Positions 36,422-45,569 of a DNA stretch of 64,000 nucleotides are shown one piece after another. The stretch spans positions 124,001 to 188,000 of the forward strand of contig CAVRVX010000037.1 of the NCBI GenBank assembly GCA_963724735.1. The letters run 5' to 3'. Position 1 is the first letter of the stretch. Every line of letters starts with the position of its first letter. The notes below the pieces were generated by a model. It ran no database searches. It worked only from the letters and a program-made list of their open reading frames with translations, and was not told where the DNA came from. This DNA comes from Rhodoplanes sp963724735. GTDB lineage: Bacteria > Pseudomonadota > Alphaproteobacteria > Rhizobiales > Xanthobacteraceae. The position numbers and the translations under genes are program-made.

Positions 36422-36800
36422 CTTTTTTAAGAGTTTCGAGCTCGCGAGCGCGTTCGGCGGTGAGGGTGACGACGCATTCATTGGAGGCTAGACGAGCTGC
36501 TTGTCCACCCTGAGGATCATAATAGAACTCACAGTTTGCATCGCGAAATTCGATCCACTTTCGCTGAGCATCACGCAGTTGAGTCTTGCGTTTCTCCGGT
36601 AGTGAATCCATCAGCACCTGATAGGCCCCATTGAGTTTTCGGTCCTGACGCTCAAGCTCCTCACTGATGCAGTCCTGCATCGCGAATGTGGCGCCGCCGG
36701 CCTTCTCGATGCATGTGGCGTAGGACTTGCTGGTACGCTCCTCTGCGTGGGCATAGGAAAATCCGGTTAGGACCAAGCAAACGAAAATTGAATTTCGCAC
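36396..36800 (-). CDS. LprI-like lysozyme-inhibitor-domain protein, C-terminus overwritten by ISL3
   Basis: The 134-residue secreted protein has a signal peptide (cleavage near YAHA-EE) and the LprI/DUF1311 pattern: CIEKAGGATFAMQDCISEEL, DRKLNGAYQVLMDSL, LRDAQRKWIEFRDANCEFYY and NECVVTLTAERARELETL. Members act as periplasmic or surface lysozyme inhibitors or are uncharacterised. The last eight residues (GVFGKSCG) and the stop codon are encoded by the ISL3 terminal repeat, so the native end was replaced, but the conserved domain is complete. Confidence 0.85.
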   Translation of the reverse strand: MRNSIFVCLVLTGFSYAHAEERTSKSYATCIEKAGGATFAMQDCISEELERQDRKLNGAYQVLMDSLPEKRKTQLRDAQRKWIEFRDANCEFYYDPQGGQAARLASNECVVTLTAERARELETLKKGVFGKSCG

Positions 36801-37050
36801 AGCGTTTCTCGTATTTCACGTCTCCGGACGCGGGAAACTATATCAGCATGAAAACCCAGATCAAAACACGAAGCATGCGATTTGATCAGAAGTAACACGA
36901 GCACGCCATTTATCTGCAATCCACGACCACTCCGTAAGCACATCGACGAAGGCCTGATTTGCCTTTCGCGCCTCCGGCTTAAATCGCGGAAGCGTCGAGC
37001 GTCGATGCGCCGCGCTTTCGCGCATAACGACCCGCGCCACGGCGCTGAGT
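36801..37050. other. Intergenic stretch without a supported gene
   Basis: About 250 bases between the lprI-like start and the P450 stop. It should hold the lprI-like promoter. No hairpin or RNA gene was recognised. Confidence 0.4.
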
Positions 37051-38421
37051 TCAGGCAGAGGCCGCCATGACTCTCATCGGCATGCCGCCGACCGGCCGGA
37101 GCGTCACCCGCAGCCGGGGCTCTGGGATATGGCCGGGCCGAAGCCGCAGGTGGAAGGCGCTGAGGAGCGACGCCAGTATCGCCGTCGCCTCCATCTGGGC
37201 AAAGCTCTGCCCGATGCAAATGCGCGGTCCTGCGCCAAACGGCAGATAGGCGAAGCGATCCCGCGTCTTTGCGGCTTCCCGCTCGAAACGGTTCGGATCG
37301 AACCGATCCGGCTCGCTCCACAGCGCCTCGTGACGGTGCACGGCATAGACCGGCACATACACCGTTGTCCCGGCTTTGACCTTCTCATCGCCGAGCATCA
37401 CGTCTTCGCGCGTCGCGCGCACGATCAATGCCGCCGGAGGATAGAGACGCAGTGATTCCTGGATGACCTGATTGGTGTAGACAAGCGCGTCGATATGCTC
37501 GGGCCGAAGAGGACCGCCTCCCGAAACGGTCGCGATCTCTCGCCGGACCCGCTGCTCGATCTCGGGATGAAGGCTCAGCAGATAGAACGTCCAAGTCAGC
37601 GCCAGGGCCGTCGTTTCATGCCCGGCCGTGACGAAAGTGAGCAGATTATTGCGGACATCGGTCGGGGGCATCGATCTGCCGGTTTCCGGATCGGTCGCAT
37701 TTATCAGATGCGAGAGCAGATCATTCCCGGCGCCGGGATGCTGGCTCGCGTGGAGAATCAAGGATTCCAGCATCGCGTGGAGACGCTTGCGGTTGCGCAG
37801 CGTTCGATAGAGGCCGGGATAAGGCACCCAACTCGGCGCGCCGATCATCGCAAGCGCGATGACCCACGAGGTCGATTCGAGAAACGACGTAACGGAACGT
37901 TCCATCAATTCGGGATCGATATTGCTGCGCCCCGGAAGCATGGTGCTCAAAATGACATCAAAGGTGGTCCGCATCATTTCGTGCGCCAAATCGATCTCGG
38001 AGCCCGCGGGCATGGCCTGCCATCGACCCCGCGTCCGCTCCGCGGCGGCGATCATCTCCCCGAGGTATTCACGAATCCGCTCTTGACGAAACATCGCGGC
38101 AACGGCGCGACGTTGCCACCGCCACCGCGATCCGTCTGCGATCAGGATCGAATCTCCGAGCGCCGAGCCGAGCGCACGCCGTGCAACCTCCCCTTTTTCA
38201 AAACTCTCTGCGTCGTCCAGGAGCACCGTCCTGATCAGGTCAGGTCCCATAAGGTAAATGCTGTCGTGACCCAAGACGCGCGATCGGTAGAAACGATCGC
38301 GATAAAGCGCGCGCGGCCAGGCCCGGACCGGATTGTTCACGACCGTCCGCAGGAGTTGAAATGGGGAAAGCGGCTGTTCGGGCGGCTCAATTCGAGCCAG
38401 ACGTACGGCTTGTGTATGCAT
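37051..38421 (-). CDS. Cytochrome P450
   Basis: I chose the ATG at 38421 (MHTQAVRLARIEPPEQP); 28 further codons upstream look non-coding. The 456-residue protein has all P450 landmarks: I-helix AGHETTALALTW, K-helix ESLRLYPP with the Glu-x-x-Arg, the meander DRFDPNRFERE and the heme loop FGAGPRICIGQSFA with Cys402 as thiolate ligand. No membrane anchor is present, so it should be a soluble monooxygenase that needs ferredoxin or another donor from elsewhere. It is divergent from squalene-hopene cyclase (starts about 180 bases apart), which makes a triterpenoid or other lipid a reasonable but unproven substrate. Confidence 0.93.
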   Translation of the reverse strand: MHTQAVRLARIEPPEQPLSPFQLLRTVVNNPVRAWPRALYRDRFYRSRVLGHDSIYLMGPDLIRTVLLDDAESFEKGEVARRALGSALGDSILIADGSRWRWQRRAVAAMFRQERIREYLGEMIAAAERTRGRWQAMPAGSEIDLAHEMMRTTFDVILSTMLPGRSNIDPELMERSVTSFLESTSWVIALAMIGAPSWVPYPGLYRTLRNRKRLHAMLESLILHASQHPGAGNDLLSHLINATDPETGRSMPPTDVRNNLLTFVTAGHETTALALTWTFYLLSLHPEIEQRVRREIATVSGGGPLRPEHIDALVYTNQVIQESLRLYPPAALIVRATREDVMLGDEKVKAGTTVYVPVYAVHRHEALWSEPDRFDPNRFEREAAKTRDRFAYLPFGAGPRICIGQSFAQMEATAILASLLSAFHLRLRPGHIPEPRLRVTLRPVGGMPMRVMAASA

Positions 38422-38604
38422 GCGGATCAAAGTACGGCTGTGGCAAAATGGTTGATATGCATCCTGACACATCATACCCGGCGCGGAAGGATTGTGATCT
38501 TTCACACATTCGAAATCACCATTAGCCAGCTACAGGCCCCAGTTCCAAGGCGGAACTGGATCAAGCGAGCCACGCGGCGCGCGCAGAGCGGAAAAAAGCG
38601 AGCC

Positions 38605-40647
38605 ATGAACTTCACGGAAGCCAGAGCCGAGAAGACGGGCGCTCACAATTACGAGGCGGCGCTGAGGTCGACCGCGCAGGCGGCTGTGGACTGGCTGATC
38701 GAGCGTCAGAAGCCGGACGGGCACTGGGTCGGGCGTGCCGAATCCAACGCCTGCATGGAGGCGCAGTGGTGCCTGGCGCTCTGGTTTGTCGGCCTCAAGG
38801 ATCACCCGCTGCGCCCGCGTCTGGCGCGGTCGCTCCTGGAGACGCAGCGCCCCGATGGAGCGTGGGAGATTTATCACGGGGCGCCGAACGGCGACATCAA
38901 CGCGACGGTCGAGGCCTATGCCGCCCTTCGCTCGATGGGCCATCGCGACGACGAGCCGGCGCTGGTGCGTGCACGGAAATGGATCGCGGACAAGGGTGGT
39001 CTGCGCAATATCCGGGTCTTCACGCGGTACTGGCTCGCGCTCCTCGGCGAATGGCCGTGGGAGAAGACGCCCAACCTTCCGCCGGAGGTTGTGTGGCTGC
39101 CGGTCTGGTTTCCATTCTCGATCTACAATTTCGCTCAGTGGGCGCGCGCAACCTTGATGCCGATCGCCATTCTCTCCGCGCGACGGCCGAGCCGCCCGTT
39201 TCCGCCGGAAAACCGGCTGGACGCGCTGTTTCCGGAGGGACGGGACAAGTTCGATTACGAACTGCCGGTGAAAGCCGGCTCGGGCGCTTGGGAGGCGTTC
39301 TTCCGGGGCGCCGACAAGGCGCTGCACGCGCTCCAAAATCTGGGGCGCCGCCTGGGTTGGCGGCTCCCGCGCGAGGCCGCGATCAGGCATGTCGTAGAAT
39401 GGATCGTCCGGCACCAGGACGCGGACGGCGCCTGGGGCGGCATTCAGCCTCCCTGGATCTACTCCGTGATGGCGCTCAGCGCGGAGGGCTATGCGCTCGA
39501 TCATCCGGTAATGGCCAAGGGGCTCGGGGCGCTCGACCATCCGAGCTGGCGGGTGGACCGGGGCGAAGCCACCTGGATACAGGCCACCAACAGCCCGGTC
39601 TGGGACACGATCCTGACGCTCTTGGCCTTCGACGACGCAGGCGTGACGGAGGAGCACCCGGAGGCGGTCGAAAAGGCGGTGCAATGGGTGCTCGACCGGC
39701 AAGTGCGCGTTCCGGGGGATTGGTCGATCAAGCTGCCGCATGTGAAGCCGGGCGGCTGGGCGTTCGAGTACGCCAATAACTTCTATCCCGACACGGACGA
39801 CACCGCGGTCGCGCTCATCGCGCTGTCGCCGTTCCGTGACGACGCGAAATGGCGCGCCCGCGGCATCGAGAAAGCGATTCAGCGCGGGGTCGACTGGCTG
39901 ATCGGGATGCAGAGCGAGGGCGGTGGCTGGGGGGCCTTCGACAAGGACAACAACAAGCAAATCCTCACCAGAATCCCGTTCTGCGATTTCGGCGAGGCGC
40001 TGGATCCGCCGTCGGCGGACGTGACAGCGCATATCGTCGAGGCGTTCGGCAAGCTCGGCATACCGCGCGAGCATCCGACCATCGTTCGCGCGCTCGCATA
40101 TCTCAGACGCGAGCAGGAGCCCAACGGCGCCTGGTTCGGGCGCTGGGGGGTCAACTACGTTTACGGGACGGCTGCGGTGCTGCCGGCTCTGGCGGCCATC
40201 GGCGAGGACATGAGCCAGCCCTATATCGGGCGGGCATGCGATTGGCTGATCGAGCGCCAGCAAGAAAATGGCGGCTGGGGCGAAAGCTGCGCCTCCTACA
40301 TGGACCCGCATATGGCGGGGCGCGGCGACGCGACCGCGTCGCAGACGGCGTGGGCGCTGATCGCGCTTCTGGCCGCCAACCGTCCTCAGGATTGCGAGGC
40401 GATCAAGCGCGGCTGTCTCTTCCTCGTTGAGCATCAAGCGGGCGGTACCTGGCGCGAGGCGGAATATACCGGCGCCGGATTTCCGGGTTACGGCGTCGGC
40501 CAGACGATCAAGCTCAACGATCCACTGCTGGGGCAGCGGCTCATGCAGGGGCCCGAACTGTCGCGCGCCTTCATGCTGCGCTACGACCTCTATCGCCATT
40601 ATTTCCCGCTGATGGCGCTAGGCCGCGCCTTGCGCTTGCGATCCTGA
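38605..40647 (+). CDS. shc: Squalene-hopene cyclase
   Basis: Translation from 38605 (MNFTEARAEKTGAHN) gives 680 residues, the normal size; GGAAAAA precedes the start. It shows several QW repeats (QKPDGHWVG, QRPDGAWE, QDADGAWGG, QEPNGAWFG, QENGGWGE) and the protonating motif DTDDTA near residues 396-401. The enzyme cyclises squalene to hopene and diplopterol at the inner membrane, the first committed step of hopanoid synthesis. The usual hpn neighbours are absent here; only the divergent P450 is close. The reading frame is open far upstream, but that part lies over the antisense P450 gene. Confidence 0.96.
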   Translation: MNFTEARAEKTGAHNYEAALRSTAQAAVDWLIERQKPDGHWVGRAESNACMEAQWCLALWFVGLKDHPLRPRLARSLLETQRPDGAWEIYHGAPNGDINATVEAYAALRSMGHRDDEPALVRARKWIADKGGLRNIRVFTRYWLALLGEWPWEKTPNLPPEVVWLPVWFPFSIYNFAQWARATLMPIAILSARRPSRPFPPENRLDALFPEGRDKFDYELPVKAGSGAWEAFFRGADKALHALQNLGRRLGWRLPREAAIRHVVEWIVRHQDADGAWGGIQPPWIYSVMALSAEGYALDHPVMAKGLGALDHPSWRVDRGEATWIQATNSPVWDTILTLLAFDDAGVTEEHPEAVEKAVQWVLDRQVRVPGDWSIKLPHVKPGGWAFEYANNFYPDTDDTAVALIALSPFRDDAKWRARGIEKAIQRGVDWLIGMQSEGGGWGAFDKDNNKQILTRIPFCDFGEALDPPSADVTAHIVEAFGKLGIPREHPTIVRALAYLRREQEPNGAWFGRWGVNYVYGTAAVLPALAAIGEDMSQPYIGRACDWLIERQQENGGWGESCASYMDPHMAGRGDATASQTAWALIALLAANRPQDCEAIKRGCLFLVEHQAGGTWREAEYTGAGFPGYGVGQTIKLNDPLLGQRLMQGPELSRAFMLRYDLYRHYFPLMALGRALRLRS

Positions 40648-40750
40648 CACCTGCTCGCGCGCCGCGCCGGCACCGAGGCGCCGCGCCTCGTCAGGTCGCC
40701 AAGCTTCGCTCCCGGCTGAGCCACCCGCTCGCGCGCGCCATCTTCCCGCG

Positions 40751-42982
40751 TTACCGCAGCAACTTGTCCAGGGTGATCGGCAGGTCGCGTACCCGCTTTC
40801 CGGTTGCGTGATAGACCGCGTTGGCGATCGCCGCCGCCACGCCGACAATGCCAATCTCGCCCACCCCCTTGACGCCCAGCGGATTGACGATGTCGTCGGG
40901 CTCGTCGACGAAGATGACCTTGATGTCGTGGACGTCGGCGTTCACCGGCACATGATATTCGCCGATATTCGCATTCATGATGCGGCCAAACCGGTGATCG
41001 ACGAGCGTTTCCTCGTGCAACGCCATGCCGATCCCCCACACTACGCCCCCCATGATCTGACTGCGCGCAGTCTTGGTGTTAAGAATGCGCCCCGCCGCCA
41101 CCGCGCTGACCACCCGAGTCACACGGATGACGCCAAGCTGCTCGTCCACCTTGACCTCGGCGAAGACGGCCGAATGCGTGTTGTGCGCGTGCGAGCCGTC
41201 ATCCGCAAAGGTGGTGGATTTCTCCTGCTCGATGCGGCCCACGCCGCCATGCCGCATCGCGTCGATAATCGACACCGCGCGCGACGCATCCCGCTTGCTT
41301 ACAAGCTTGCCATCGGCCAGCGCAACCTCGTCAGAAGCCGCGTCTGCGAGCGGAGAATGCGGCATCCCCTGTGCCAGGCGCAAGAGTTCCTCGCGCACCG
41401 CAGCTGCCGTTGTCACGATCCCATTCGCCACGGATGCCGCTATCCATGATCCGCCCTCCACGGGCGACTGTGGCAGGGTCGAATCGCCGAGCTTGATCGT
41501 GACGCTGTCGAGCGGCAGCCCGAGCACGTCGGCGGTAACCTGCGTCATGATCGTATAGGTGCCGGTGCCGATGTCGGAGGTTGCGCATGACACCTCGGCA
41601 TGGCCATTCGCGGAGAGCGCGATCCGCACCGTGATCGGAACTTGCAGCGCCTCCCAGATGCCGGTCGCCATGCCCCACCCGACCAGTTCGTCGCCATCGC
41701 GCATCGCGCGTGGCTCGGGGTTGCGCTTGTGCCATCCAAAGGCTTGCGCGCCTTGGCGGTAGCATTCACGCAAGCCCTTGCTGCTGTATGGCTTGTCCAG
41801 GTTCTGGTCGCGTTCCGAATAACACCGAAGACGAAGCTCGAGCGGATCGAGCTTTAGCGCGACCGCAAGTTCGTCCATCGCGCATTCGAGCGCATAGACG
41901 CCGGTCGCAGCGCTTGGAGCGCGCATGTCGCACGACGTGGCAAGGTCGAGGTGGGCAAGCTTGTGCGCGTACTTTGCATGGGCGCAGGTGTAGAGCAGGC
42001 CGGACCAGCCGGTCTCCTGCCGATGGAAGTCCTCGAATTGCGACGTCACCGTGATCGCGTCGTGTTTGACCGCATCCAGCGCCCCGCCCACGGTCGCGCC
42101 CAGTTCGATCCGCTGGATCGTCGCGGGCCGGTAGCCGAGCCCATACATCTGATGGCGGGTCAGCACGACGCGCACCGAGCGCCGGAGGGCCCGCGCCGCC
42201 AGCACCGCCAGCACGACTTCATATTGCGGCCGCAGCCCCGAGCCGAAGCCGCCGCCCACGAACGGCGACATGACGCGGATATCGTCCGGCTTCATGTCGA
42301 ACACGCCACAGAGATAGTGCTGCACGTTCTGCACGCCCTGCGTCTTGTCGTAGACGGTGAGCTTGCCGTCGCCCTCCCAGATCACTGTGGAGGCGAACAG
42401 CTCCATCGGGTTGTGATGCTCGATCGGGACATAGTATTCGCCCTGATGCCGCACGGCGGCCGCGGCGAAAGCTTTCTCGGCATCGCCGCGCGGCTTTGGC
42501 GGACCGAACATGTCCTTGCCGACTTCCAGCGCGACGGCCGCATTACGCTGGCGGTGCAGGTCCGTAACGTGCGCCTCTTCGTCGTACTCGACGCGGACCA
42601 GCGACGCCGCGAACCGTGCGACCTCTGGCTGCTCGGCGAGAACCAGCGCGATCGGCTGGCCGTTGAACCAGATCCTGTCGTCGTAGAGCGGCCGAAACGG
42701 CGACCCCTCCGGCGCCACCTCGTCCTTGTACCCACCGTCTGTGCTCGCCATGCGCGGCCGGTTGCGATGGGTCAGCACGTCGATCACGCCATCGACGCGC
42801 AACGCCTCGCTGGTATCGATGCGAACAATGCGCCCCTTGGCGATGGTGGAGGCGACGACGTTGCCATGGGCGAGGCCGGGCGCCTTGAATTCGGCAGCAT
42901 ACTTCGCCGCGCCGGTGACCTTCGCGCGGCCGTCGACGCGCGATGTGGGGGTGCCGATGTAAGACGTCATGGACTTGCTCAC
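40751..42982 (-). CDS. Xanthine dehydrogenase family molybdopterin-binding subunit (PaoC/YagR-like)
   Basis: The 743-residue subunit has the aldehyde-oxidase hammerhead start (RVDGRAKVTGAAKYAAEF) and molybdopterin-binding segments SPFVGGGFGSGLRPQYE, CDMRAPSAATGVYALECAMDELA and DIGTGTYTIMTQV. At the end comes GVKGVGEIG, whose Glu is the base in this family. It forms the catalytic subunit of a three-part hydroxylase oxidising aldehydes or N-heterocycles. It is downstream of the FAD and 2Fe-2S subunit genes on the minus strand (about 95 bases from the FAD gene). The family resemblance to PaoABC aldehyde oxidoreductase is clear; the substrate is not. Confidence 0.92.
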   Translation of the reverse strand: MSKSMTSYIGTPTSRVDGRAKVTGAAKYAAEFKAPGLAHGNVVASTIAKGRIVRIDTSEALRVDGVIDVLTHRNRPRMASTDGGYKDEVAPEGSPFRPLYDDRIWFNGQPIALVLAEQPEVARFAASLVRVEYDEEAHVTDLHRQRNAAVALEVGKDMFGPPKPRGDAEKAFAAAAVRHQGEYYVPIEHHNPMELFASTVIWEGDGKLTVYDKTQGVQNVQHYLCGVFDMKPDDIRVMSPFVGGGFGSGLRPQYEVVLAVLAARALRRSVRVVLTRHQMYGLGYRPATIQRIELGATVGGALDAVKHDAITVTSQFEDFHRQETGWSGLLYTCAHAKYAHKLAHLDLATSCDMRAPSAATGVYALECAMDELAVALKLDPLELRLRCYSERDQNLDKPYSSKGLRECYRQGAQAFGWHKRNPEPRAMRDGDELVGWGMATGIWEALQVPITVRIALSANGHAEVSCATSDIGTGTYTIMTQVTADVLGLPLDSVTIKLGDSTLPQSPVEGGSWIAASVANGIVTTAAAVREELLRLAQGMPHSPLADAASDEVALADGKLVSKRDASRAVSIIDAMRHGGVGRIEQEKSTTFADDGSHAHNTHSAVFAEVKVDEQLGVIRVTRVVSAVAAGRILNTKTARSQIMGGVVWGIGMALHEETLVDHRFGRIMNANIGEYHVPVNADVHDIKVIFVDEPDDIVNPLGVKGVGEIGIVGVAAAIANAVYHATGKRVRDLPITLDKLLR

Positions 42983-43076
42983 TGTTAGCCCTATTGCATG
43001 GTGGGGCGGACTGCCCTGAATGGTGTGCGGGGTCCGTCCGCCCTATCCTCTCCTGGCCATGTTCACGCGATCCTCT

Positions 43077-44093
43077 TCACGCGATTTTCTTGTTGGACTG
43101 AGACTGCGGCGTGCCCCGGGCGGCTTGCGTCAGCGCGCGAACAATGCCGCGACGGGCGAGATCGATCTTGAATGAATTGTGTTCATAGCCACGGGCGTCG
43201 CGCAGCAGCAGGTCCGCGGCGCGCGTGAAGGCCGCCTGACCGGCCGCCTGCCCGCGCAACGAAGTTTCGGCTTCGCGGTCCCGCCACGGCTTATGCGCGA
43301 CGCCGCCGAGCGCCAAGCGCGCCTCTTTGATCCTATCTCCGTCGAGATCCAATGCGGCCGCGATCGATACGAGCGCAAACGCATAGGAGAGGCGATCGCG
43401 GATTTTCAGATAAGTGTAATTTGCCGCGAAACCCCGCGCCGGAAGCTCGACCGCCGTGACCATCTCGTTCGGCTCCAAATTCGTATCACGCTGTGGCGTA
43501 GTCCCTGGCAGACGATGGAAATCCGAAAACGCGATTGCACGCTCGCCCGCCGGCCCGGCCACGTGAACCGTCGCGTCGAGCGCGGCAAGCGCCACGCACA
43601 TGTCGGACGGATGCGTCGCAATGCAGGCCTCGCTTGCGCCGAGGATGGCGTGCATGCGGTTGAGGCCCATGATGGCGGAGCATCCGCTGCCGGGTTCGCG
43701 CTTGTTGCAGGGCGTCGCGGTGTCATAAAAGTAGTAACACCGCGTGCGCTGCAGGAGGTTGCCGCCGGTCGAAGCCATGTTGCGGAGCTGCGTCGACGCG
43801 CCCGCCAGGACGGCGCTCGCGAGCAAGGGATAGCGTTGCTCGATCAACGGATGGTAGGCGAGATCGGAATTCGGAACGAGTGCGCCGATCCGCAATCCGC
43901 CCCCCGCCGTCTCTTCGATAGTCCTGAGCGGCAATCGCGAGATGTCGATCAGCCGTGACGGGCGTTCGACATTTTCCTTCATGAGATCGATCAGATTCGT
44001 GCCGCCCGCGATGAACTTCGCCCCCGGCTCGGCGGCGATCAGGCGGACGGCGTCGGCCACGTCGCTCGCCCGTGTGTATTGGAAGTTAATCAT
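43077..44093 (-). CDS. Xanthine dehydrogenase family FAD-binding subunit (PaoB/YagS-like)
   Basis: The start at 44093 overlaps the stop of the 2Fe-2S subunit by four bases (ATGA), so translation is coupled. The 338-residue protein carries the FAD-binding KFIAGGTNLIDLMKEN and LASAVLAGASTQLRNMASTGGNL, then a Cys-bearing loop (RTRCYYF, ATPCNKREPGSGCSAI) like the one that holds an extra 4Fe-4S cluster in PaoB. It passes electrons from the molybdenum and 2Fe-2S subunits to an acceptor. It sits between the other two subunit genes. Confidence 0.92.
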   Translation of the reverse strand: MINFQYTRASDVADAVRLIAAEPGAKFIAGGTNLIDLMKENVERPSRLIDISRLPLRTIEETAGGGLRIGALVPNSDLAYHPLIEQRYPLLASAVLAGASTQLRNMASTGGNLLQRTRCYYFYDTATPCNKREPGSGCSAIMGLNRMHAILGASEACIATHPSDMCVALAALDATVHVAGPAGERAIAFSDFHRLPGTTPQRDTNLEPNEMVTAVELPARGFAANYTYLKIRDRLSYAFALVSIAAALDLDGDRIKEARLALGGVAHKPWRDREAETSLRGQAAGQAAFTRAADLLLRDARGYEHNSFKIDLARRGIVRALTQAARGTPQSQSNKKIA

Positions 44094-44596
44094 GATTGCC
44101 CCATCGCCTGCTGGATCGCGGCCACAATGTTGGGGTAGGCGCCGCACCGACAAATGTTGCCGCTCATGAGCTCGCGAATTTCATCGACGCTCTTCGCCTT
44201 GCCCTCGGCGATCAGGCCGGCGGCCGAGCAGATCTGTCCCGGCGTGCAATAGCCGCACTGGAACGCGTCGTGGTCGATGAATGCCTGTTGCAGCGCCTGC
44301 AGTGCGCCGTTCGTCGCCAGGCCTTCAATGGTCGTGACCCTGGCGCCGTCGTTCATGACGGCGAATGTCAGGCAAGAGTTGATCCGCCGCCCGTCCACCA
44401 GCACCGTGCACGCCCCGCATTGGCCGTGATCGCAACCCTTCTTTGTGCCGGTCAGGTCGAGATGGTCCCGCAGCAGGTCGAGCAGGGTCGTCCAGGGGGC
44501 GACCGCGAGCTCCATCTTGATCCCGTTGATGGTCAGCGCAACCCGAACCTCATCTGGCGTCGGGATCATCGGCTGAGCCGTGCTTTTTCGCGCCAT
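44090..44596 (-). CDS. Xanthine dehydrogenase family 2Fe-2S subunit (PaoA/YagT-like)
   Basis: The 168-residue protein has a plant-type ferredoxin motif (GTKKGCDHGQCGACTVLVDG plus CLTF) and a C-terminal helical 2Fe-2S domain (QCGYCTPGQI and GNICRCGAYP). All eight cluster cysteines are visible. I see no twin-arginine signal, unlike periplasmic PaoA, so the complex may be cytoplasmic. It is the first gene of the operon; no XdhC or MoaD-like maturation gene is nearby. Confidence 0.93.
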   Translation of the reverse strand: MARKSTAQPMIPTPDEVRVALTINGIKMELAVAPWTTLLDLLRDHLDLTGTKKGCDHGQCGACTVLVDGRRINSCLTFAVMNDGARVTTIEGLATNGALQALQQAFIDHDAFQCGYCTPGQICSAAGLIAEGKAKSVDEIRELMSGNICRCGAYPNIVAAIQQAMGQS

Positions 44597-44921
44597 GCAT
44601 ATCTCCGCGTGTCTGAACGGGGCACCTGCCGCGCTGCGGCCCGGTTCATGGCCTTAGGGGCCGACCGTTCCTGCGAAAGCGACAGAACTTTGCTCAATGC
44701 GGCTCGCCCATGAATTGTTCCGCTCGATCGATCGCTGGGCCCCGGTGCGCCGGTGGTGGGGCCGGGGTTTTAGCGGGAATCGCTCGTCGAGGCGTGGTTA
44801 TTTTGCAACACACGCTTGGAAAGCGCTGCTGGATAAGTGGTGTTACTGAATAATTAATTGAAAAGGGCCAGCGTGCGCATCATAGTGCTTCCACATGTCA
44901 TCCACATGCTAGGAGGGTCCC
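44597..44921. other. Divergent promoter region
   Basis: About 325 bases between the minus-strand oxidase operon and the plus-strand small secreted peptide gene. The part from about 44800 is distinctly AT-richer. No RNA gene or palindrome was recognised; AGGAGGG at 44911-44917 is the ribosome binding site of the next gene. Confidence 0.4.
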
Positions 44922-45086
44922 TTGGTTAAGCTTCTTCTCGCCGCAGTCGCGTCTGTCGCGATGGTCGGTGGCGCTCTTGCAGCCGATCTGCCTCGCAAAG
45001 AACCGCCGCCTATTGCTGCTCCGGTCGGCAAAGCCCCGATCGGCAAGCTGCCTTTCGGAAAAGGACCAGTCGTCGCGAGATACTGA
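44922..45086 (+). CDS. Short secreted peptide with proline/glycine-lysine repeats (54 residues)
   Basis: The gene starts with TTG at 44922, supported by a strong AGGAGGG 5 bases upstream. A signal peptide (VKLLLAAVASVAMVGGALAA) is followed by DLPRKEPPPIAAPVGKAPIG and a tail with GKLPFGKGPVVARY. The mature part is only about 34 residues, basic and Pro/Gly-rich with repeated P-x-GK units. I recall similar tiny exported proteins in Hyphomicrobiales but no function. A good terminator follows, so it is a single-gene transcript, probably well expressed. Confidence 0.75.
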   Translation: MVKLLLAAVASVAMVGGALAADLPRKEPPPIAAPVGKAPIGKLPFGKGPVVARY

Positions 45087-45110
45087 TCCGTTTCTGGAAT
45101 CCCCTAAGTG

Positions 45111-45146
45111 GCCCGGTTCCCGTCGCTGGGGACCGGGTTTTCTTTT
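45111..45146 (+). terminator. Rho-independent terminator after the secreted peptide gene
   Basis: CCCGGTTCCC pairs with GGGGACCGGG across a loop of about six bases and is followed by TTTTCTTTT. Confidence 0.85.
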
Positions 45147-45569
45147 GTCTCATGCTCGAAGCTGAAAGCTGCGGCTTTTTATAGTTAACGTATAGTTAAT
45201 GAATTTCGATCGACGGAGTCTCGGTCGCGGCTTTAAGCCCGTAAAAACAATCGAATAGTGCTTTCTTAGGTCGAGCTCCGAGATAGGCTTTATGCGCATA
45301 GCTTAGCGTTTGGAATGCGAGGAGACGCGGAAACTCGCTATTTTGTGAGCAAGTTCCAATCTCGTTCCGCCCATCTCAAGACGCAGTCCAGCCTGTTTTC
45401 GTGGAACATGATCCAGCGCTCGCCGGGCAGTCCTCGGTCCCTCCGGCCCTGGTGCGGCCTCCGGAACAGAATCCGTGCTAATATGATTGTGACTGTGACA
45501 CCCCGCGACCCGACAGTTCAGGGAACCTGCCGCCCCGAGCCTGGCCCGAATCCCTTGAGAGGTCCCGAC
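45147..45569. other. Intergenic stretch without a supported gene
   Basis: About 420 bases. The frame of the downstream gene is open through part of it but is low in coding character. AT-rich sequence at about 45180-45300 could hold a promoter. GAGAGG before 45570 is the ribosome binding site of the next gene. Confidence 0.4.

Noticed and set aside
37495..38604. A 370-codon open stretch in frame upstream of squalene-hopene cyclase, which would make a 1050-residue fusion
   Set aside because: It is antisense to the P450 gene, has no recognisable domain, and the cyclase has its own ribosome binding site and a normal-length start at 38605.
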